A model generated the notes under the pieces. It saw only the letters and a list, made by a program, of their open reading frames with translations, was not told the origin of the DNA and did no database searches. A stretch of DNA of 20,830 nt from a virus, in IMG/VR virus record IMGVR_UViG_3300009512_000109, positions 1 through 20,830 of that record, one strand, 5' to 3'. Shown here one piece after another: positions 1 through 5,175 of the stretch. Made by a program: the position numbers and the translations under genes. Within the stretch, counting starts at the first letter, position 1, and every line of letters begins with the position of its first letter.

Positions 1-208
1 CTAGAGCTTTTACTTTTTATGGGGCAAACCCCCGCGCTCCACGGTCGCGACCCCCTGCTCACGCACCTAATTTAGTAGTTTGAAAAACTACACTACACTA
101 TGCCCCACAGCCCGCATTAGTAGGTCGTAACACCTTGATATCCTTAAGGAAAAATTACTAATACACTGGCACATTTCCATTTCATGCTAGCCACACAAAG
201 GGTTGTTT

Positions 209-335
209 ACGTATAAGGGTTTCATCCATTTCCACCATACGTAATGTGCATAGTCCGTATCGTCATCTCACGTATAAGGGTTTCATCCATTTCCACATAA
301 AGGGTCGTTCACGTATAAGGGTTTCATCCATTTCC
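209..335. repeat. Three 25-bp direct repeats (iteron-like)
   Basis: Three identical 25-bp copies lie at 209-233, 270-294 and 311-335. They begin ACGTATAAGGG and end CATCCATTTCC. Start-to-start spacing is 61 then 41 bp. Copies 1 and 3 are also preceded by a related stretch, AAAGGG(T/C)...GTT, so their similarity extends about 12 bp further to the left with two mismatches. The block ends about 25 bp upstream of promoter P1. It could be iterons for an origin-binding protein or operators for a regulator. The unequal spacing and only three copies argue against a CRISPR array. Confidence 0.7.
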
Positions 336-360
336 TGTTAGAGGCATCGTTTTCCTACAC

Positions 361-389
361 TTGACATCACCTTCAATCTATGTCATAAT
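361..389 (+). promoter_or_regulatory. Promoter P1, sigma70 type
   Basis: The -35 hexamer TTGACA (361-366) is a perfect consensus match. It is followed by a 17-bp spacer and the -10 hexamer CATAAT (384-389), which matches at 5 of 6 positions. Transcription should start near 396 and read the small-gene operon from 472. Promoter P2 at 2733-2761 is nearly the same, including the shared GTTCTCAGGTGGTA just downstream, so both probably answer to the same control. Confidence 0.8.
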
Positions 390-426
390 GTGTTCTCAGG
401 TGGTATTTCGATAGGGAGGGACGTAT

Positions 427-445
427 CTATCGGTGCCACCGATAG
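427..445 (+). promoter_or_regulatory. 19-bp palindrome, leader copy 1
   Basis: CTATCGGTGCCACCGATAG is a perfect palindrome with 9-bp arms and one central base. As RNA it can fold into a 7-bp hairpin with a 5-nt loop (UGCCA). It lies about 38 bp beyond the P1 -10 box and ends 26 nt before the first ATG. Identical copies are at 2806-2824 and 3985-4003. A CGATAG at 409-414 could pair with the left arm and form an alternative fold at this copy only. Confidence 0.75.
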
Positions 446-457
446 TTAGCAACCAAA

Positions 458-471
458 ACTGGAGAGTAAAG
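458..471 (+). promoter_or_regulatory. Repeated RBS leader ACTGGAGAGTAAAG
   Basis: GGAG at 461-464 sits 7 nt before ATG 472 and decides the start of the first gene. The same leader recurs before ATG 852, 1330 and 1964 (at 838, 1316 and 1950), and as CTCTGGAGAGTAAG before ATG 2852 and 4033. Reading through it in frame gives a spurious N-terminal NWRVKM in three open frames, which is why the longer upstream starts are rejected. Confidence 0.8.
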
Positions 472-849
472 ATGATAAGTAAACACTTAGGTAACATTCT
501 CGATATCACGCGCGATCTCGGTGATCATATCTGGAACGGTAAAGATCCTTCCGTCTTTAGGATGATCCTTTTAAAAGACTTTAGAGGTACAGAACGCGCA
601 GCAGCTTGCGCCATGATCCACGACCGCATACTAAACAGACTGCCCCGCGACATCCAACTGCTAGTAGTTCCTAGCCCCCTGCAAGATTTAGAAGTAGGTG
701 ATACGTTTCGCTTCCTTGGAGATTCAGGCATCAACAATGTAGTTACTGATACAGACGATGTTGGTTGTATTGGGTATCAGGATGAGGATACCTACTACCA
801 TGAAATCCCCGCTAGTACTGTTGTAATAAAACTTAAAACTGGAGAGTAA
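472..849 (+). CDS. Hypothetical protein, first gene of the P1 operon
   Basis: The product is 125 aa starting MISKHLGNIL. I do not recognise its family. It looks soluble, with no signal peptide or membrane segment. The N-terminal half is mixed charged and hydrophobic (LLKDFRGTERAAACAMIHDR, likely helical) and the C-terminal half is acidic (VVTDTDDVGC...DEDTYY). The frame is open further upstream from a GTG at 433, but that codon lies inside the 19-bp palindrome; the ATG at 472 has GGAG at ideal distance. The stop codon lies inside the RBS leader of the next gene (GGAGAGTAAAGATG), so translation of the two is probably coupled. As the first gene behind a strong promoter it is likely expressed early. 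Confidence 0.75.
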   Translation: MISKHLGNILDITRDLGDHIWNGKDPSVFRMILLKDFRGTERAAACAMIHDRILNRLPRDIQLLVVPSPLQDLEVGDTFRFLGDSGINNVVTDTDDVGCIGYQDEDTYYHEIPASTVVIKLKTGE

Positions 850-851
850 AG

Positions 852-1283
852 ATGAATAGAGAAGACCTAGAGTTATGCATAAGCGGTCGAGAGCTGATCA
901 GCCTAAACCGTAAGATGCGAAGGAAGGTAGCACTGAGCAAGATCGAATGGCGGCAGAATATACGCGAGGACATGCCCAACATAAAGCTGCGCAACGCGAT
1001 GGTTAACCGGCTATCTGGCGACGATAATCTAGACCGCACTTATACCGACAAACTCGATGCTGACACACTGGAGCGTAACGGTATGTCATTGCTGCGTAGT
1101 TCACATCAACCCTGCCCACCCCTGCCCTGTGGTGCTGACGATAGCTGGATAGAAAATGCCGAGTACGCAAGGTTAGAGGCGTTCGCAATGCTAGATGCTG
1201 CAGCCATACTCAGAACACGTGAGGCCCACAGTAACGCGCCCAACATCCATGCGTTCGATGAGCAGTACTACGGCGGCGACTAA
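852..1283 (+). CDS. Hypothetical protein
   Basis: The product is 143 aa starting MNREDLELCISG. I do not recognise a family. Residues 1-50 are strongly charged and helix-prone (GRELISLNRKMRRKVALSKI), and a short CPPLPC motif occurs near residues 87-92. No membrane segment is seen. It starts 2 nt after the previous stop, using the repeated GGAGAG leader, so it belongs to the same early operon. Small early phage proteins in this position are often host-takeover or anti-defence factors, but nothing in this sequence shows that. Confidence 0.7.
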   Translation: MNREDLELCISGRELISLNRKMRRKVALSKIEWRQNIREDMPNIKLRNAMVNRLSGDDNLDRTYTDKLDADTLERNGMSLLRSSHQPCPPLPCGADDSWIENAEYARLEAFAMLDAAAILRTREAHSNAPNIHAFDEQYYGGD

Positions 1284-1329
1284 AAGTTATGGGCAACCCA
1301 TAACAAAACACGTTAACTGGAGAGTAAAC

Positions 1330-1950
1330 ATGAGTATGAAAGTATCGGAAGCAAGGCAGTTAGTAGGGGGGCTATCTAATACATCAAAGATACCCGGCAA
1401 ATCAACAGGGCTACCCGCACAGGCTTGTAAGGTCGGCGGTAAACTTCGTAAGGTCAAAGGGTCTACGTGTGAGAAGTGTTACGCCTATGATCGTGGTATG
1501 TATGGATTTCCAATAGTCAAAGCCGCACAAGCTAGGAGGTTAGCAGCCATTACTGACGAGGGCTGGGCTGTCAACATGGCACGAGCAATCAACAAGGGTA
1601 AGCTCTTTAGGTGGCATGATAGTGGCGACATTCAGAGCGCCGAGCACTACCAAAAGATCATAGAGGTCGCCCGACTCACGCCCGACTGCCAGCACTGGTT
1701 GCCAACACGGGAGGCCCAGATAGTCGCAAGCTATAAGGGGGAGCTACCAGATAACCTAGTCGTGCGCGTATCTGCACCTATGGTGGATGGCCCAGCACCT
1801 AAACGGTTTGCTAACACGTCAACAGTACACGCCAACACCATACCCGTGAACTCACATGTATGCCCAGCCCCCAAGCAGGACAACACATGCGGCGATTGCC
1901 GAGCATGCTGGGACAAATCCGTACCGAACATTAGCTACCACCAACATTAA
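1330..1950 (+). CDS. Cys-rich GP88-like phage protein
   Basis: The product is 206 aa. It resembles the phage gene product 88 (GP88) type of protein, whose function is unknown. Visible landmarks are C33, a CEKCYAYDRG box (C47, C50), an FRWHDSGDIQS motif with HDSGD at 96-100, WLPTRE near 123-128, and a C-terminal cluster C178, C187, C190, C193 in TCGDCRACWDKS followed by a His-containing end. The paired cysteines suggest a zinc or iron-sulfur site. The conserved HDSGD may be catalytic; both are inference. ATG 1330 follows the repeated GGAGAG leader; an in-frame upstream start at 1195 would run through the previous gene and the leader and is rejected. It lies in the P1 operon. Confidence 0.6.
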   Translation: MSMKVSEARQLVGGLSNTSKIPGKSTGLPAQACKVGGKLRKVKGSTCEKCYAYDRGMYGFPIVKAAQARRLAAITDEGWAVNMARAINKGKLFRWHDSGDIQSAEHYQKIIEVARLTPDCQHWLPTREAQIVASYKGELPDNLVVRVSAPMVDGPAPKRFANTSTVHANTIPVNSHVCPAPKQDNTCGDCRACWDKSVPNISYHQH

Positions 1951-1963
1951 CTGGAGAGTAAAG

Positions 1964-2317
1964 ATGAGTAGGAAGGTATATCTATGTAATTACTTAAGTG
2001 AAGACTTCGATGAGGAGTTTTGGATGGCCTTGTCAGATGTCCGAGAGGCAGTCCTGTATGGGGCCGATGTGCTCCGCGAAGCCACTAGTGAAGAGTGGGG
2101 GATACATATAATAGAGTGGCTCGACGATATGGATCTTCAGGAGAACGCATTAGACGATGGCATTAAGACGAGATTAATTCAGGAGTGGGACAGACAGGCA
2201 GAGAGCGACCCAGATCGGGAGTTGTGGGCCGACTACATGCGTGGAGGATACCCAGACCGACAGCCGTGGGCTGACTACATGACACACTTAATTCAAAAGA
2301 GGGAGAACGATGAGTAA
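1964..2317 (+). CDS. Acidic hypothetical protein with internal repeat
   Basis: The product is 117 aa, very acidic and Trp-rich, starting MSRKVYLCNY. I do not recognise a family. It contains an 11-residue duplication, DPDRELWADYM then YPDRQPWADYM, encoded by 33-bp units at 2207-2239 and 2249-2281 (42-bp period). An 18-bp piece of the same unit reappears outside the gene at 2636-2653. ATG 1964 follows the repeated GGAGAG leader, which overlaps the previous stop. The longer in-frame start at 1856 lies inside the previous gene and is rejected. The end overlaps the next gene by 8 nt. Confidence 0.7.
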   Translation: MSRKVYLCNYLSEDFDEEFWMALSDVREAVLYGADVLREATSEEWGIHIIEWLDDMDLQENALDDGIKTRLIQEWDRQAESDPDRELWADYMRGGYPDRQPWADYMTHLIQKRENDE

Positions 2318-2653
2318 CCCATACATAGAAGTTGTTAGGAGATGGCTGGCAGATAACGACAGCGTCAGCCTAGAAGAATTGAAGGCGAATTATGAGGCTG
2401 CATCTGACGACTGTAACGAGATAGATGAGCTGGAAGAGGCGAGTCAGGCTTGGCATGCTGCTAGCGCCGCTTACACTGCTGCTGATGCCCACACTACTAT
2501 CTATCCTTGGGCTGACCCCGATACTGCTTACGCTAGGTACGCCGATGAGGCTGCTGCACATGTCAAATACCACGAGGAAGACGAACTGGTAACTCTACTA
2601 GCGCGATGGATACAACAACTGTAACCACGGGGAGAAGCGACCCAGATCGGGAG
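2207..2653 (+). repeat. Dispersed PDR..WADYM-encoding repeat
   Basis: Two 33-bp units inside the 1964-2317 gene (2207-2239, 2249-2281) are related at DNA and protein level. The first unit shares the exact 18-mer AGCGACCCAGATCGGGAG (2204-2221) with a site after the next gene (2636-2653). The last copy is in a short open frame (ATG 2606 to stop 2710) without a convincing RBS, and looks like a fragment left by duplication. Confidence 0.6.
2310..2624 (+). CDS. Ala-rich repeat protein, paralogue A
   Basis: The product is 104 aa. The N-terminus (IEVVRRWLADNDSVSLEELKAN) matches the N-termini of the two Ala-rich proteins at 8283 and 8482 (V-K/R-x-WLA, V-S/T-x-E-x-L-K/R-AN). The middle is rich in Ala with Tyr, Asp, His and Trp (AWHAASAAYTAADAH), and a distant AAAHVKYHEE recalls the AA-x-WVK-x-YEEL tail of the paralogues, with an extra 14 residues after it. 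Function is unknown; the Ala-rich heptad-like region is probably helical. Start ATG 2310 has GGGAG 4 nt upstream and overlaps the preceding stop. This is the last gene before promoter P2. Confidence 0.7.
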   Translation: MSNPYIEVVRRWLADNDSVSLEELKANYEAASDDCNEIDELEEASQAWHAASAAYTAADAHTTIYPWADPDTAYARYADEAAAHVKYHEEDELVTLLARWIQQL

Positions 2654-2700
2654 CTGGTATTGCGAGGGCGCGACTACGCGACCTTACCAATAGAACACCG

Positions 2701-2728
2701 TAGTACATAGTAGTACATAGTAATACAT
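2701..2728. repeat. Tandem TAGTACATAG repeat upstream of P2
   Basis: TAGTACATAG occurs twice exactly (2701-2710, 2711-2720), followed by a degenerate TAATACAT. This AT-rich tract ends about 5 bp before the P2 -35 box. It could be an UP-element-like or regulator-binding tract, or simply a slippage product. Confidence 0.5.
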
Positions 2729-2732
2729 CAAC

Positions 2733-2761
2733 TTGACATCATGTTTAATGTATGTCATAAT
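2733..2761 (+). promoter_or_regulatory. Promoter P2, sigma70 type
   Basis: TTGACA (2733-2738), a 17-bp spacer and CATAAT (2756-2761) form the same architecture as P1, with closely similar spacer and downstream sequence. A 7-bp inverted repeat TCAGGTG / CACCTGA (2768-2774 and 2785-2791, 10-nt loop) starts 7 nt after the -10 and may be an operator or 5' hairpin; P1 lacks the second arm. P2 should drive the 302-aa protein, the AAA+ and VWA genes and perhaps everything downstream. Confidence 0.8.
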
Positions 2762-2805
2762 GGGTTCTCAGGTGGTAATTCAATCACCTGAAAGCCACAC
2801 CCTAT

Positions 2806-2824
2806 CTATCGGTGCCACCGATAG
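2806..2824 (+). promoter_or_regulatory. 19-bp palindrome, leader copy 2
   Basis: This is a second exact copy of CTATCGGTGCCACCGATAG, 45 bp beyond the P2 -10 box and 27 nt before ATG 2852. From about 2801 to the ATG the leader is nearly identical to the one at 3980-4033, differing by a 2-nt insertion and one substitution just before the ATG. Confidence 0.75.
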
Positions 2825-2851
2825 TTAACTTAAATACTCTGGAGAGTAAGT

Positions 2852-3760
2852 ATGAATAGCACAGCACCTGTAGTACCTAACCGCGTTTCCATTGCATCAT
2901 CATGCAGTAACGTAGAGTTCACCGTGTCGCTTTGGACAGGACGCAAGAAAGACAAACGAGCATCCGCTCAGGTAACGAATGACAACAACGCCGAATCTGG
3001 ATCGGCAGGGGTATACAAGAAGTTGTTTGGTAACTGCCCTGAGTTGGAGGCGATCACCAAACACGTTGGACACGTACGTAACCACATCCACTACAAGCTG
3101 ACCATGCCGTGGTCTGACCTAGGCCAGCGTCTACTTGCTACTGCGATGCTCCCCGACTATCAGCTCTTGATGAGTGAGGCCGAGGTCGAGTTCTGGCGGT
3201 TGGTCAAGGAGTTCATGAAGGTCTATCAGTGGGAGGTGTCGCAAGCTGGGGCCAAGATGGGTACGTTACACCGTCCCGAGGACTATCCCTCCGAGGATGA
3301 GATACGTGAGAAGTTCGCGTTCAGGGTGATGTACACACCTGTAGCCGAGAATGATTTCCGCTGTGATGTAGGTAATGAGCAGTTACAAGAGATGCAGGAG
3401 CTTTACGATACGCACTACCCTGCGATGGTTAATGCAGCGATGCGCCACGTCCATGACGTTACTGTTAAGACGTTAACCAAGCTGCACGACTCGATTGATT
3501 GGCAGGAGGGTGAGCGGAAGGGCAAGATATATGAGTCAGTCTTCGACTCTTGTCTGGATCAGATCGACATGCTGGAGACGTGTAATCTTACCGGCGATAC
3601 GCAGATGGCAGCCATACATGCCAAGCTCAAGGCACAGTTTGCTGGGGCCGGTATGCAGGGACTATCACCCGAAGCACTCAAGGAAGATGCCGTATTACGC
3701 CGCCAAACCAAGGCTGTGCTGGCAGATGCTATCAGTGCTCTACCTTCGTTGGGGATGTAG
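2852..3760 (+). CDS. Hypothetical protein of the AAA+/VWA operon
   Basis: The product is 302 aa, predicted soluble. I do not recognise a named family. The N-terminus has VEFTVSLWTGRKKDKRAS (about 22-39), then a central helical section containing HIHYKLTMPWSDLGQRLL (about 78-95), a FWRLVKEFMKVYQWEV helix and PVAENDFRCDVGNEQLQEMQ. The C-terminal third is helical with regular charged heptads. It is the first gene behind P2 and the palindromic leader and shares its operon with the MoxR-type ATPase and VWA protein, so a partner, substrate or adaptor role is plausible but inferred. The start follows CTCTGGAGAGTAAGT. Confidence 0.7.
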   Translation: MNSTAPVVPNRVSIASSCSNVEFTVSLWTGRKKDKRASAQVTNDNNAESGSAGVYKKLFGNCPELEAITKHVGHVRNHIHYKLTMPWSDLGQRLLATAMLPDYQLLMSEAEVEFWRLVKEFMKVYQWEVSQAGAKMGTLHRPEDYPSEDEIREKFAFRVMYTPVAENDFRCDVGNEQLQEMQELYDTHYPAMVNAAMRHVHDVTVKTLTKLHDSIDWQEGERKGKIYESVFDSCLDQIDMLETCNLTGDTQMAAIHAKLKAQFAGAGMQGLSPEALKEDAVLRRQTKAVLADAISALPSLGM

Positions 3761-3762
3761 AC

Positions 3763-3978
3763 ATGAGGTATACACAAGCTGAAAACGCGTTATGGGTACG
3801 TGAAGGTAAGTTCCGAGACATGGTGCATCCACGTGATGCCTTTCGAGACTTACCCCTACCCGAAGCCGAGAAGGAAGATTGGATGTACATGTACAGCCGA
3901 GGCAGTAAGCACTTCTTTAAACATATCGACACCCGTGAATACCTCACGGTGACTCGACCACACCGCAACAAGCGGTAA
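3763..3978 (+). CDS. Small basic hypothetical protein
   Basis: The product is 71 aa starting MRYTQAENALW. It is rich in charged and aromatic residues, with a basic C-terminus (TVTRPHRNKR). No family is recognised. The start lies 2 nt after the previous stop, so it is likely translated by re-initiation; no strong separate RBS is visible. It is followed by the third palindromic leader. A role in nucleic-acid or partner binding is possible from its charge only. Confidence 0.55.
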   Translation: MRYTQAENALWVREGKFRDMVHPRDAFRDLPLPEAEKEDWMYMYSRGSKHFFKHIDTREYLTVTRPHRNKR

Positions 3979-3984
3979 CCCTAT

Positions 3985-4003
3985 CTATCGGTGCCACCGA
4001 TAG
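3985..4003 (+). promoter_or_regulatory. 19-bp palindrome, leader copy 3
   Basis: This is the third exact copy of CTATCGGTGCCACCGATAG. It lies between the 71-aa gene and the AAA+ ATPase gene, 29 nt before ATG 4033. Unlike copies 1 and 2, no promoter-like hexamers lie upstream, so this copy sits inside a transcribed operon. That favours an RNA role (processing, stability or translational control) over a simple transcription operator. Confidence 0.75.
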
Positions 4004-4032
4004 TTAAACCTTAAATACTCTGGAGAGTAAGC

Positions 4033-5166
4033 ATGAATAACTACGCACTATCACATACACAGATCTGCAACCCACTCGTTGCGCAATCAATGAACCCGGT
4101 CAAGGATAAGAAGCGACGAACCATCCTCGTCGAGGGCCGGATGGGTTGGGGTAAGTCCTCGATACTACACATGCTAGCCGAGCGTCTACCTAACCACTTA
4201 CCCTGTTACTTTGACTGCACGACCAAGGATCTTGGTGACATCACCATCCCCGATCTCAGGAAGATGGATGACGGCAGCGGGTTCGTACGGTACCTGACCA
4301 ACGAGGAGCTGGGCATCCACACCAACAAGCCCGTCATCCTCATGCTAGACGAGTGGGGTAAGTGTAACCCCGCAGTACTCAACGCTACGCTGCGTATTGT
4401 GCAGGAAGGTAAGATTGGGTCATACACGTTACACCCTGACTCTGTGGTGTTCTGCACGACTAACCTCGCAGCGGAGGGTGTAGGTGACAGGCTGTTAGCG
4501 CATCAGCATGACAGGGTGACCACAGTTGAGCTGGCTAACCCCACGCCCTCCGAGTGGGTAGAGTGGGGGTACAACAACAATATCCACACGACTGTACTGG
4601 CGTGGGTCAATGGCAACGAGAAGATCTTTGCCGACTTCCGTGACTTGGAAGATCCCGAGGAGAACCCGTACATCCCACACCCACGGTCTAGCCGGAAGCA
4701 TGGGGTAACAGGTCGCTCCCTTGAAGCAGCATCAGGATGGTTGCACTTAAGTGATCAGTTTGATGAGCCTACGCTAATGAGTTTACTCATCGGTACGATA
4801 GGCAATGCCGCAGCAGGTGACCTCATGACGTTCGCCAAGCTGGCGGGTGACCTGCCTTCCATCGACTCGATCAGGACTGACCCACATGGTGCGAAGGTAC
4901 CCGTTACGGCAGCGGCACAGATGATGGTGATCTATCGGGTGATGGACGTGCTCAATGACCCGCAGATGATAGACCCTTGGTTCACCTACATGATGCGTTT
5001 ACCCCGTGAAACACAGACGGTATTCGTGTCACGTTGTAGGCAGTTAAGCAGTGACCTCAAGCTCCACCCGAAGGCCGCCAAGCTCAAGAATCGTATCCTC
5101 CAGAACAGGGTGTATACAGATTGGGCGGTCGAGAACAACTACCTATTCACAGCAGACAAAGTATAA
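4033..5166 (+). CDS. MoxR-type AAA+ ATPase
   Basis: The product is 377 aa. It has a clear AAA+ core: Walker A GRMGWGKSS (35-43, Lys41), Walker B VILMLDEW (101-108, Asp106-Glu107), sensor-1 Asn144 in FCTTNL, and DRLLAHQHDR (152-161) at the arginine-finger region. About 200 C-terminal residues are helical. The layout matches MoxR/RavA/CobS-type ATPases, which as hexamers remodel partners carrying a von Willebrand A domain; such a partner is the next gene, 9 nt downstream. The target here is unknown. Its own palindromic leader and GGAGAG RBS precede the ATG, so it may be expressed differently from the genes before it. Confidence 0.88.
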   Translation: MNNYALSHTQICNPLVAQSMNPVKDKKRRTILVEGRMGWGKSSILHMLAERLPNHLPCYFDCTTKDLGDITIPDLRKMDDGSGFVRYLTNEELGIHTNKPVILMLDEWGKCNPAVLNATLRIVQEGKIGSYTLHPDSVVFCTTNLAAEGVGDRLLAHQHDRVTTVELANPTPSEWVEWGYNNNIHTTVLAWVNGNEKIFADFRDLEDPEENPYIPHPRSSRKHGVTGRSLEAASGWLHLSDQFDEPTLMSLLIGTIGNAAAGDLMTFAKLAGDLPSIDSIRTDPHGAKVPVTAAAQMMVIYRVMDVLNDPQMIDPWFTYMMRLPRETQTVFVSRCRQLSSDLKLHPKAAKLKNRILQNRVYTDWAVENNYLFTADKV

Positions 5167-5175
5167 GGAGATAAC

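Larger units (their letters stand above)
1..471. other. Gene-free control region at left end
   Basis: I find no credible gene on either strand in this stretch. It holds a perfect 7-bp inverted repeat with a 3-nt centre at 75-91 (GTAGTTT / AAACTAC), a 10-bp palindrome TCCTTAAGGA at 141-150, three 25-bp direct repeats between 209 and 335, a consensus-like promoter (361-389), and a 19-bp palindrome (427-445) in the leader of the first gene. Clustered repeats and palindromes just upstream of the early genes fit a replication origin or regulatory region, but that role is inferred from layout only. Confidence 0.6.

Noticed and set aside
209-335. CRISPR array
   Set aside because: Only three copies, with unequal spacers (36 and 16 bp) and no cas genes in the window.
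433-471. GTG start at 433 for the first gene
   Set aside because: The codon lies inside the 19-bp palindrome and has no RBS; ATG 472 has GGAG at ideal spacing, as in five other genes.
1195-1329. Upstream in-frame extension of the GP88-like gene
   Set aside because: It overlaps the previous gene and reads through the RBS leader; ATG 1330 is clearly signalled.
1856-1963. Upstream in-frame extension of the acidic 117-aa gene
   Set aside because: It lies in another frame of the GP88-like gene and reads through the RBS leader.
2606-2710. 34-codon frame after paralogue A
   Set aside because: No convincing RBS; it mostly overlaps paralogue A and contains a duplicated fragment, so likely not a gene.
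3495-3782. 95-aa + strand frame inside the 302-aa gene
   Set aside because: It is an alternative frame within a well-supported gene, with no RBS or recognisable content.
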